Below are positions 42,292 through 52,488 of a DNA stretch of 64,000 bases, piece by piece. Position 1 is the first letter of the stretch; the number at the start of each line of letters is the position of its first letter. This DNA is from Aculops lycopersici (Eukaryota > Arthropoda > Arachnida > Trombidiformes > Eriophyidae). The position numbers and the translations under genes were made by a program. The stretch covers positions 4,428,175 through 4,492,174 of the forward strand of contig WNKI01000001.1 in assembly GCA_015350385.1 (NCBI GenBank). The letters run 5' to 3'. The notes beneath the pieces were generated by a model that saw only the letters and a list, made by a program, of their open reading frames with translations, had not been told where the DNA came from and did not search any database.

Positions 42292-44093
42292 TCACATGAA
42301 AGCCAAAACCTCAACGTCCTTACAGGTGAAGTCTTTGTCAGGACACAAGGGCAAATTGTTAAAAGTTCTGCAATGATCAGTCTTGCCCCTAGTCAAATCT
42401 GCATCCAACCATAAGCCAAAACTTCCATTTCCACTGCCTATAATAAGCTCCTGTGATGTTGCACTCATAAATAATTGGGTTGATATGGAATCTGTAACAC
42501 TTTCTCTATGTTGCGTGAGTCGTGGCGTTTGCAATATTGAGGCGGCTGATTCGGAACCAGCTTGTTGCTGTTGATTATTATTAGAGTTGCTTCGTAATTG
42601 TATTGAATTGTTGTTATCACTATCTGTCGTCTTTCCAACCCAAAGATAGATTGAAAATTTTGGCTGCAATGTAAATAGGAATGTTTCACCATTTCCAAAA
42701 TAATAACTCTTCTTTGCAGCACTCTGAGCTTGTGTCTTTCTCAATGACCAGGAGCTCGAGCAATATGAGCCAAAGACTTCGTTCTTAATTGTTCTTATTA
42801 TTATAATAGTCTCTTCATGAGGATCAACACGAGAAAAGAAGGTTTGCAAGGAAGTTCCATCGTTATTTGAGTTGAAAACAACGTCACAAGTTTTCACCGC
42901 TGCCCGCTCAGGTATATATTGCCAGAGATCATCTAAAAGATCATAATTATCTACGATCGATGACTTGAAAGAACGAGGTGCTATACGTGTGCTAATAATT
43001 ATATTCTTGAGCATATCATCACGTGGTTGGGGTATAAAATTCGAAGTTTGCCCATGATTATACAGCCTAATTGTTTGGCTATCCTTCCTCATAATTGATT
43101 CAATGATTAAATTAGCTTTGCTTTCCGATTTCCTGCTCGCTTTCGCAATTCTAACTGTTGATATCCTCTTGAGTGCTTTGGCTTCCTTAATCAATTGCTC
43201 GACTCCACCTTTAGGCTCCAAAATTGATTCTAGCTTTGAACAAAACTCAAACATCTTTTCGGAGCTCAATGAAACCGGCGAGCTACATTGTTGTCTAAAA
43301 CGAGACAACATAGCCAATGCCACTTGATAGAGAAACTTTTGACCATCGACCAGCCAGCAGTCGACTATTCGAACACAATAGGCGACAGGTAAGGCGACGA
43401 AGATCCATTTGTACCAATCAAAGAATGGCGTGTCAAAGGTAGGCAAGTTGCTACTGTTTTGTTTCGTTTGCTGACTATCTTGCATGAGTTGGTTGCTGTT
43501 TTGTAAATAACTACTGCTGTTATGACTAGGTGTGTTTCCGTTTGAAATACTGTTATTGTTATTATTGCCACTTGTTGTTCTAAATCGTCTACTGCCTCCG
43601 CTCGACCGTCGTGATAAGAAGCTACCTCGACTGTTTAGTTGTGAGCCAGAACTATTGCCATTCGCTCGATAGTATGCAATCTCTTTCTCAATATTAGTTA
43701 GGAACCTTCTCTCCTCGCGAACCAAGTCGCGCATCCAGAAAGGAGCAAACAAACCAAATTTTGTACATAATCTAATCAAAACAATGACATCTCTCACATG
43801 CTCTAAGCGTGTAGTTGGCATCAATATGCGCTTGAACTGTCTATCACGAGAGGCTTGATGATTCTTTTGTAATAATTGGCTTATGGTTTGATATGTATAA
43901 TCTTGGTCATGCTTGTGTAGAAAGATTGCAACAATCGGGTAAAGGGTTGGGGCGAAGGTGATCTGTGGATGTGCCTCGCAGATTTGCCACAGTATACTGA
44001 CGACATTCTCTCGAGCTGATTCAGAGAGTGAATAGTATCTGAGTAGACTAGTATCGATGTAGGCAGGCAATCTGACCACATCATTTGCCATAG
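42292..44093 (-). CDS. sky: Skywalker/TBC1D24-type TBC-TLDc protein, N-terminal exon(s) missing
   Basis: Synaptic vesicle-traffic protein combining a TBC (Rab-GAP-like, phosphoinositide-binding) and a TLDc domain. From ATG 44091 there are 599 residues. The first ~25 align with the middle of the TBC1D24 TBC domain (LPAYIDTSLLRYYSLSESAR), so about 75 N-terminal residues expected for the family are absent. An acceptor ATATTAG directly precedes 44093 and an in-frame TGA lies about 25 nt upstream, which indicates an internal exon. The rest of the TBC domain (with a Ser/Asn-rich insertion at ~145-220) runs to ~residue 310. The TLDc domain occupies ~375-598, with FFSRVDPHEETIIIIRTIK, YFGNGETFLFTLQP and a glycine-rich C-terminal core (IIGSGNGSFGLWLDADLTRG). 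I could not find the missing exon in the adjacent 1.7 kb. Confidence 0.87.
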
Positions 44094-45831
44094 CTAATAT
44101 TGTAGTTTTCTTTTCTCAAACTGGTTTGTTTCTGTTACGGATGGGATTGTTGTGTCTGACTGGTGATGTATCTTAGTGGTGATGTTAGAATACGAGTACA
44201 GTGTTTGGATGATGCTATTCGACGGTGAATATTAAACAAATGTAGAATAATTACAGGTGGTTGGTTATGCGGATCGGTATATTTATGCGTGCAATTTCTT
44301 CTCGACCGACAATTTTCTCCTGGTTGTCTCTTTCTCCTGAGATGCGGCGTCGATTTAGGTTTGTTATGGGTGCGAAGGATGAGATATCAATCTAATAGGT
44401 GTCCATGGGTATGTAGAGATACAATAATTGTTAAGATATAATGGTATGATGGGCTTGTTGCATGAATTTGTATTGAATTCTTTCTCAATTTCTCAAGGAG
44501 TCCGCTGTGTTTTCCTCTAAAGTCAACTGACCAGCTGTTTTCTTTCTCACCACGCGGATTCTGATTCTGAGTTGTTATTATTGTAGCCGTGGCCTCTATC
44601 GTAATTGACAATACTGTTTAAGATTCAAGAATAGAAAATAAGTTAGATAAAGGAGGAAACAAATTCCTCAAATCGTCTTGGTTCGTTTTCTTACAATTCT
44701 TCTTGGAGACTCCAATGGCCACTTGCGCTCTATAGAAAAGCTCGCTAGGCTCGCTTAGGTTTTGAGCAGACCAGATTGTGTGCATTAAAATGATACATGT
44801 GACTTTTGCATTTAGTTGGTGTTGTTGTTGAATTTAAATTTAATAAAATCTCTTATATAACTTGATATTCAAATATATAGTTTATATTGTTTTCTTGTTC
44901 ACAACAAGCAAGCAACTCCATTGGGCTGCATCCGCGATCTGAACCATATTACTCGTGCATTATATGCACCAGTCCGCTGCACTCACACACAAACAAAACG
45001 ACCGCCACCGTCAAAACAACAGAGAGGGAGAGAGAGAAAGAGAGAGACAGGCAAAGGTGATAAAGTTTAGAAGGCGAATGCGCCTGTTTATTGTATGCCT
45101 TTACATTTATATTCTCTCTCTACGGGCCTACCCGACACACCCCTTGGTCTGTTCACGGGGCAAGCGTGCGATAGCTAACCCGCTGAGGAATCGCTCTTCG
45201 TTAAAAGGCGAATTGCACAAGCAGACGGACGATCGGACAGACAATCAAACACAAAATAGAAACGGGGCAAAATGGAGACAAAGATAGGACAGAGTGACCT
45301 GCCATTGAAGCCAGTCCGATGCTCAAGATGAAAGATGGGGTTCTGCTTTCCTTGCGACTTTGCAACACAAATCACTCGCTCACTCCGCGACTCGGCAAGG
45401 GGATTTCTTGGATGCAGAGTTTTGGGATTTTTGTCGGTGCAATCGGGTTTGTGCCTCATGTTTGTGCTGCTTTCGTAGGCGACAGCGCCGCCGCCAATAT
45501 CGCGCGAGTTCCATGCACGAGATGCGAACAGAGACAAGAGTTTGCCGCAACACTCTGTTGTTGCAAGCTAGCAACTCGGCTAAAAGGGCAAACATGCCGA
45601 TCCAAAGATCCCCGAAGAATATCAACATTCGCAAATACTTATCCTAAACTTTTATTGCTGCATAGATTATATTATCAAGAAATTGGTATTGAGATTCTCA
45701 ATGTACATGTAATAAGCTGAGATCTAAACTGTGCTAAAAACCGCAACGCCCAATTGAATTGTATTATTATTATCATTATTGAAGGTATTCTCAGATAAAG
45801 GAAGACGAATAGTACAACCAAGATTACAAAC
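44094..45831. other. Divergent region between Skywalker and DLD genes
   Basis: Should contain the DLD promoter and the missing 5' exon(s) and promoter of the TBC/TLDc gene. Phase-1 donors on the minus strand occur near 44548 and 44690, but the frames before them do not resemble a TBC domain. An (AG)n-rich stretch lies near 45020-45045. Confidence 0.45.
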
Positions 45832-47292
45832 ATGTTCTCTCAAATAATACGACGAGGTTTAGCCTCCTCGACAAACGCCATCACCCACGACCTTGTAGTT
45901 ATTGGCTCTGGTCCTGGGGGTTATGTGGCCGCTATTAAGGCTGCCCAATTGGGTATGAAAACCGCGTGTGTCGAAAAGAATCCAACTCTAGGTGGCACAT
46001 GTCTCAATGTTGGATGTATTCCTTCTAAAGCTTTGCTACACAACTCACACTATTACCACATGGCTCATTCAAATGAACTCAAGGAGCGTGGGATTCATTT
46101 TGATAATGTCAGATTAGACTTGCCTGCCTTAATGAAACAAAAAACCTCAGCAGTTGGATCGCTAACAAATGGAATTGCAATGTTGTTCAAGCAGAACAAG
46201 GTCGATAGATTGGATGGATTTGGTTCAATCTCAGGGCCAAATCAAGTTACTGTCAAGAGAAATGACGGATCTACAGAGGTTATTAACACCAAGAACATAC
46301 TCATTGCAACTGGATCCGAGGTGACACCCTTCCCTGGAATCGAGGTTGATGAAAAGACAATTGTATCCTCAACTGGCGCCCTATCTCTGGAGCGAGTTCC
46401 TGAGAAGATGATTGTGATTGGCGCGGGTGTTATTGGTCTCGAATTGGGATCAGTTTGGTCCAGACTTGGAGCTCAAGTGACAGCAGTTGAGTTTATGGGT
46501 AGCATTGGTGGTGTTGGAATCGACTCAGAAGTTAGCAAGACCTTCCAGAGAATTTTAACGAAACAAGGACTCAAATTCAAGCTAAACACCAAGGTTACAA
46601 AGGCTGAGAAGGTTGACGGTAAGATTCACGTTGAGGTGGAGGATGTGAAGAGTAACAAGAAGGAAACTATGGATTGCAATGTGCTACTAGTTTGTGTGGG
46701 CCGTCGTCCCTACACAAAGGGCATTGGTTTAGAGAAGCTAGGCATTGCGATGGATGAGCGTGGCCGAGTTAAGGTTAACTCAAGATTTCAAACTGAAAAG
46801 TACCCCAATATATATGCCATTGGCGACTGTATACCAGGTCCAATGTTAGCCCACAAGGCCGAAGACGAAGGCATCATATGTGTCGAGGGAATGACCGGTG
46901 CACCAGTTCACATGGACTACAACTGTGTTCCAAGTGTCATCTACACATTCCCCGAGGTTGCTTGGGTTGGAAAGAGCGAGGACCAACTGAAAGCTGAAGG
47001 TATAGCTTACAAGGTTGGAAAGTTTCCCATGATCGCAAACAGTAGATCTAAGACAAACAACGAAACCGACGGTTTGGTCAAGATTTTTGGTTGCAAGAAG
47101 ACCGATAGAATTTTAGGAGCGCATATTATCACTGGCGTTGCTGGCGAGATGATTAACGAGGCGGTCTTGGCAATGGAGTACGGAGCTAGCTGTGAGGATG
47201 TAGCTAGAGTTTGCCATGCCCACCCTACAGTCTCTGAGGCTTTCAGAGAGGCCAACCTCGCTGCCTATTCAGGTCGTGCAATCAATTGTTAG
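45832..47292 (+). CDS. Dld: Dihydrolipoamide dehydrogenase, mitochondrial (E3)
   Basis: FAD-dependent E3 subunit shared by the pyruvate, 2-oxoglutarate and branched-chain dehydrogenase complexes and glycine cleavage; it reoxidises dihydrolipoamide with NAD+. The single exon encodes 486 residues from ATG 45832. A short basic transit peptide (MFSQIIRRGLASST) precedes the FAD-binding GSGPGGYVAAIKAAQLG. The redox disulfide is in GGTCLNVGCIPSKAL. The NAD-binding GAGVIGLELG (~205) and the C-terminal catalytic His-Glu pair in HAHPTVSEAF are intact. Length and all key residues match the family. It converges with the SLC35F-type gene; the stops are 126 bp apart. Confidence 0.97.
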   Translation: MFSQIIRRGLASSTNAITHDLVVIGSGPGGYVAAIKAAQLGMKTACVEKNPTLGGTCLNVGCIPSKALLHNSHYYHMAHSNELKERGIHFDNVRLDLPALMKQKTSAVGSLTNGIAMLFKQNKVDRLDGFGSISGPNQVTVKRNDGSTEVINTKNILIATGSEVTPFPGIEVDEKTIVSSTGALSLERVPEKMIVIGAGVIGLELGSVWSRLGAQVTAVEFMGSIGGVGIDSEVSKTFQRILTKQGLKFKLNTKVTKAEKVDGKIHVEVEDVKSNKKETMDCNVLLVCVGRRPYTKGIGLEKLGIAMDERGRVKVNSRFQTEKYPNIYAIGDCIPGPMLAHKAEDEGIICVEGMTGAPVHMDYNCVPSVIYTFPEVAWVGKSEDQLKAEGIAYKVGKFPMIANSRSKTNNETDGLVKIFGCKKTDRILGAHIITGVAGEMINEAVLAMEYGASCEDVARVCHAHPTVSEAFREANLAAYSGRAINC

Positions 47293-47390
47293 ATGAACGC
47301 CGTTGTTATTGTTATCTATCTATCTATAAGAAATAATATAATATAAACTAAATAGACACCTGTTTTAAATATTGCTATGATCAGTTGTAT

Positions 47391-47396
47391 TTTATT
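47391..47396 (-). other. Polyadenylation signal of the SLC35F-type gene
   Basis: Minus-strand AATAAA, 22 nt past the stop at 47418, in the short gap to the convergent DLD gene. Confidence 0.5.
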
Positions 47397-47417
47397 TCTT
47401 TCGTCTTGCTTTAGCTA

Positions 47418-50400
47418 TCACTTAACTCTACCACTCGGCGTTCTGAGTCTCGACATTTGACCGGTGCTAAGATCCTGCACTTTGTTGCGACTCTTTTTCA
47501 AACTCCGCTCCTTTTTCCACCGGACGAAACGCTCGTTTAGTAGGTCGTAGAGGAACTCGTTCCAATTTTCTGGCAATAGGCAAACTAGGAAACCAATCAT
47601 CAGCAAAACAATGCCGGCCAACTTCATACCTGTGAAGGTGATTTTGTAAAAAGTGACATCAATGACTGTTTTGGTATTTGTGCATGTGTGTGTTAAGATT
47701 ATTGGCATGATAATTGGTTTGATTAGTGGATGTAGTTTTGGATCAAATAAACGGTAGACAGTATCAAAGATCCGGATACATAGAATCTTACCTGCAGATA
47801 GGACCACAGCCAATAGAAGGCCCATAGTTAGGAAGATGTCGTAGCTGCAAATTGGTCCAAAGTAGGCAACTATGTTGGCGGTAAGGTGGAGGGCACCTGC
47901 CGCCGTTAGATGGACCCATGGAATGTAGCGCCCTGTTTGTTTGTTTGTACGATATCATGAGGTATTGTGTTTATGATGAGTATGTTATGTTAACTTCAAG
48001 TTCATTTGCGAAGATGGTAACTCATAGAGGCCCAACAGAAAAGTCACCTAGATACTTACAAACAATTAGCTCGACGCCGAGAAAGTATAACAGCAAGGCC
48101 ACCGGCCACATGAGGAAGGCATTGAATAGGCCGATGAGTGTAAAAAAGAGCGACATTTGAGCAATGGACCAGAAGCCGAACATCCGCTGGTAGATGACCT
48201 GTAAGTTGTTGGTAGTTGTAAGTGTGTATATATATGTAACATCCGGTTAGTTTTTGGGAAAAAATGAGGAGTAAAAGTAAGAAAAGCGCAACCAGAGGAT
48301 CTAGCTAGCGTCTACCACTTACCTTGTAGACGGCAGAGCATAGCGCTGAGCCAGCGACGATGAGCACCGAGCCCAAGGTGCGAGAGTTGTCCATGTAGGC
48401 GAGCAATGCGATTCCGGTTGTGCAAATTATCACAGCAACAATCTGATTTGGTTTAGTTTTTTGGGTTGGTTGGTTGACGATCGATTAGTGGCACGAAATG
48501 GCAGTTAGTATAAGTAGTTTCTCTCTATTGCTTTGTGTCTGTATATCTAATCACTTTTTTGCCCTCCGCCCTCCTCGTCGTCGATGGACAGGGAGAGAGA
48601 CAACCATTTAGTGCAGTAGTCATTCCAGTAGCACTTTAGGTACGTAGCGTGATTCAGGAGCATTATCAAGCGCCCGCTTCTAAAGCTATCTCTCGATTTT
48701 TGTACACTAAATAAAATGGAAGATGACTCACTCTGACGCCTACAAACTGTTGGTGGAGTAGGACCCACGATAAGAGATAGACGAGCGCCGCCGAGCAGGC
48801 GAATAGGGCCATCACTACGGTTGCGTCAATATTGGACAGCGAGTAGACGATACCAAAAATGGTTCCGATCCAGAGTAGGGAAAAGAAGGCACATCTACCT
48901 AGGAATTGCATTGTAGTCAGTCCATTATCCATGAATTGGCTAATGCTCTCGCTGTTTTTTTTTCGATTTGTTGGTTGGTTGGTTTAGGTATCGGTTTCCA
49001 TTTGGGTCATGGGATATTTTGTGTTGGTGGGATAAATGGAACCAAGTTAGTTGGTTGGTTTTCCAGCGAATCGACCAATGATTTTTTCTCTCGATTTTTT
49101 CTAAAAGTAAAAAAAACTAGACAAAGATCTACACTTACACTAGTAACTTCTTGGTCGTGTTGTCCTCGTTACGGAAGCAACACGAACTTATAAGCGTAAA
49201 GACGGGCATAAAGAGGATGTTCCAAATGGACACGAACCAGCTGGTGAAAAAGGGAGCCCGATAGACGAGACTGGCCATCGGAGTGGGCGAACCGGTTCGC
49301 TGCTCAACCAAGCCGCCACCTGTTTGTACTCCTCCCGCTGCACCTTTTCCTCTTGACGCGGCGTCATCTAGCATCTCACCTGGTTGCTGTGGTTCCATGT
49401 TGTCACTAACCTCGGCGCCGTCGCCCTGAGGCGGTGGTTCTTGCTGGCCGCCTACAGTGGGCGGCTCCTTGCTCAGTACCGAGAACGAGGATGCAGCTTG
49501 TGCCGATGGCGACGGAGCTAGGGGCGAGCCGTCTTCGCTCAGCTCGGGCAAGACGGGCAGCGGCGACGTGGTCGTCGTCTTCTGACTCGAAGTTGGCAGC
49601 CGATGTCTGGCCGCGCCCACCTGTGCTTCCGGTCGCCGGTTGCCAGCGATTCGGTAGCGACTCTGCTGCTGTCGTTGGGCATTCGTCGAGGTGGACATGG
49701 TCGAGCTAGGCGCTTGGTGGGAAATGCTGGCCCCCACCTTGGGCGGCTGGCTTCTCGGCTGGTCCATGGAACTGCTATCATCGTTGTCCTCCTGGTCATT
49801 GTCGTATGGAGGCGTCGTAGTGGTCGCCGCTGCTCTGGTGGATCTGTGCCCCGGAGTAATAGTAATAGTAATATTGGCGTTGGTATTTAAACTAACGCCT
49901 TTGTTGGAGCCAAGATCGAGGCCATTATTTGCAGACTGGCCGCCATCGCCGAGCCCCTCAGTCCATCGGGTCGCTACAGTTGGTGTGGTGGTCTTTGGTG
50001 TCTCTGCAACTCGCTGAACTTGTGCCGCTGAATCCAAATCTTGCTTTCGATCGTTGAAGTTAACGTTGTTGTTGTTGTTGTCGTTGGCCGGAATCCTGGG
50101 ATCATTATTACCACTGCGGCCGTCGCTAATGCTGCCACTGCTGCTGCTGTTCAAACTGAAACTCAAACTCGAGCTCCAGCTCGCCACTGGAATTTGCCGC
50201 CCATTGCCAGCAAGCTGATTACCGCTAGCTAGCTCATTGTTATTGTCACCGGCAGCAGTAGCAGTGGTAGCGCTACTCTTGCTTGCGACGAAATTGAAGT
50301 TGTCGCCACTTCCGCTTCCACTTGGTTTGGCAAGACCACCGACCACCTGCTGGCCTTGAGTGGCACCGGTGTTTATCGTTGGCGTTGGTGGCGCTGTAAG

Positions 50401-50784
50401 CGGTGAGCGCGCCGCCCTCCGACTCACGAACAACATGGAATCGCTAGCGCCGTCGCCGCCACCGCCGCCGCCACTCCCACTAGCTGGGCTCTCGCCGGTA
50501 CCGCCACCGCCGCCTCCACTACCCGCCTCGAATCCATTATGGTCCATTTGATTCAAGTTGGCAAAAGTGGCGCTTGTATCCCGATGGTCCAGAGGCAAGT
50601 CCTGTGAATTTTGGTGCAAATGTGCTGCCTGCTGCAATGATAGTTGCATTTGCTGCTGCTGCTGCTGGCTCAACAACTCAAACTCGTTCCCTCTAATCGC
50701 GATCCATTTAAGTGTGTGAATTATCATCACCCAGCAAATAGCAATAATGGTGCCCAAAACGAGACTAAAAAATAACTTTTTCAT
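47418..50784 (-). CDS. SLC35F3/F4: SLC35F3/F4-type transporter with giant first loop (six core exons)
   Basis: Drug/metabolite-superfamily transporter; human SLC35F3 is linked to thiamine uptake. Exons 50784-49139, 48939-48732, 48442-48323, 48198-48060, 47932-47792 and 47665-47418 join with matching phases (GT|C, 0, 0, T|GG, G|TC) to 833 residues. Each junction restores continuous similarity to human SLC35F3/F4: DNGLTTMQFLGR, ALVYLLSWVLLHQQFVGVR, SALCSAVYKVIYQRMFG and VIDVTFYKITFTG before LLMIGFLVCLLPENW. About ten membrane helices are expected. Between helix 1 (~3-25) and helix 2 (~508-530), where the human proteins have a short loop, there are about 475 Gly/Ser/Asn/Thr-rich residues. Translation may begin further upstream in alternative first exons. 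Confidence 0.9.
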
Positions 50785-50840
50785 TATTTGAACGCAATTT
50801 GGCCTATCCTCGTGCTCCTGGTCGTTGCATTGTTCTGAGC
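50785..50840 (-). CDS. SLC35F3/F4: Probable 5' extension of core exon 1 (tandem acceptor)
   Basis: Upstream of ATG 50784 the same frame stays open as SEQCNDQEHEDRPNCVQI. It is preceded by CTAG at 50840 and, six bases later, CTCAG at 50834; both are phase-1 acceptors. The human SLC35F3 frame also continues upstream of the equivalent LKKIFW helix. Acceptors elsewhere in this gene have similarly weak pyrimidine tracts. This makes an upstream coding exon plausible; ATG 50784 could still serve as a start. Confidence 0.5.
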
Positions 50841-52108
50841 CTAGATTTGTTATGTTATATCAAGTTGTGTTTTTTATTTGGTTCGGTTTGTATTTTATTT
50901 GATTCGTGTGGCAGGTTTATTGTGATGTGGTTAGTTTCAGATTTGTTATTTGTGTTGCCCTTTAGTTTCAGGCAGATAGAGTGGACGACTAAACGCGATC
51001 AGTGGACGACGTCGAAACCAACCGACCGACTGACTGGCTCACTAACTGAGACTAAACTCCAATCACTCGCTGGTTGAAATGGCCAACCATTTCGACCATC
51101 ATGTCACCTATGGAACCGCCCCCTCCATATGGCTATTGAATATCCCCCGGCGCATCGCATAGGCCACGTAATAGCATTTAGTGTCAACCAAAGCCCACCG
51201 TCGACTAACTAGAAATGGACACACAAACTATGGAGGCAAAGCAAAGCTTCGAATGTTGGAGAAACAAATTGAGCCTGACTTTGGGTCTGCTGCATAACTG
51301 AGTTAGTGTTTGCGGTTTCATCGACGCTGGGCCGGCTCGTCACTCGCAACTCTTGACCACGACGACAACCACTAGCCAGCTGTCGAGACGTAGTGCAGGT
51401 AGCAGACAAACACGAGCGATCTGCAAAGCGCCACTTCCGGCCCTCACTCATTTGTCGCAGTTTAGTCAGTGGTCTTTTGCTTGCTTGCTCGCTTGACCAG
51501 TCGACTCGGTGGTCGGAGTTGGAGAGTTCGCACGAGTCCATTCAGTTTTACGGCCGGCGGCGGTACTTGTGGTGGCCGAAGTGCAGTAGGATAAAAAAGA
51601 AACACAAACACCAATGGCACGCGAAAAGAATCATTTGCGAGCTAGTCGATTTGCTCCCCCTTTTTGCCGAACTAAGTGCCAGCCACAAAAAGAAACATGT
51701 ACTGGCCGCAGTAGTGAAATGGATGTTGCTATTTGTGCGAAATGCAAAGTGAATCAACCTGCCTTTTGGAATGGGATTATATTATGTTATATTATTTTGT
51801 ATTCTATTCTACTGCATTGTATCGCATTGTTTTGCATTACAAAAGCTCCTATTTTACACGAGCAACTGAGTTTGCTGCGTCACTTTGCCAGAGAGTCTGG
51901 ACAAAAGTTAGCCTAGACTCGCCCATGAACATGGAAAACATTAGCACTAATGTTGGCAGTGGAAATGATAGTTGTAGTAGCAGCTAAAGCATTGATCCTC
52001 AATGTTGAGGTCAATGGAGTATTTAGCCTGATGTCTTTATCCTCTACTCTCATAGTCGCTTTCCGCTTTTGTTTCTCCTCTCTTTCCAACAGTTTTATTT
52101 CTACACTT

Positions 52109-52115
<7 letters not shown>

Positions 52116-52157
<42 letters not shown>

Positions 52158-52177
52158 NNNNNNNNNNNNNNNNNNNN
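52116..52177. repeat. (CT)n tract running into a 20-N assembly gap
   Basis: At least 42 bp of CT dinucleotides (52116-52157) are followed by 20 Ns (52158-52177). The gap length is nominal, so the repeat and anything beyond it are unresolved. Confidence 0.97.
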
Positions 52178-52382
52178 ACTCACTCACCACTGACACCAGG
52201 TTTCTACCTGGAGAAGTACTGGCGTAGTGGCAAGCAGAATGAGAATTAGCCGCTAGACTCCGAGCTCGAGAGTTAGCATTCGAGCTAGCGAGTCGTTAGG
52301 TGCTGGCCGTTTGGCGCCTGCAAAGAGGGAGATAGAGAACCGCTATGAGCGACCACTTTTTTGTTGGTTTGGAAATGACGGC

Positions 52383-52488
52383 CGGCGCCTAGGGCTGTGC
52401 ACGGGTCGATCTGCGGGTCTTTTTCGGACACGTGAGCGCGTTCGCTAAAAAGCCCGTGCGTCTACCCGTTATACAGCCCTAGGCGCCG
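52383..52488. mobile_element. 106-bp foldback, MITE-like element
   Basis: Perfect 16-bp inverted ends CGGCGCCTAGGGCTGT (52383-52398) and ACAGCCCTAGGCGCCG (52473-52488) enclose further complementary bases (CACGGGT/ACCCGTTAT, GGGTCTTTTT/AAAAAGCCC), so the whole unit can fold into a hairpin. The internal TAGGGCTGT...CAGCCCTA ends resemble hAT-type termini and are flanked on both sides by GGCGCC, a possible 6-bp target duplication. No transposase. Could also be a regulatory palindrome. Confidence 0.6.

Noticed and set aside
44387..44611. Minus-strand frame as the missing Skywalker N-terminal exon
   Set aside because: Its phase-1 donor fits, but it has no ATG and no resemblance to a TBC domain.
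47630..47665. Acceptor at 47629 for the last exon of the SLC35F-type gene
   Set aside because: Using the acceptor before 47665 restores VIDVTFYKITFTG, which aligns with the human family; the 47629 acceptor would delete it.
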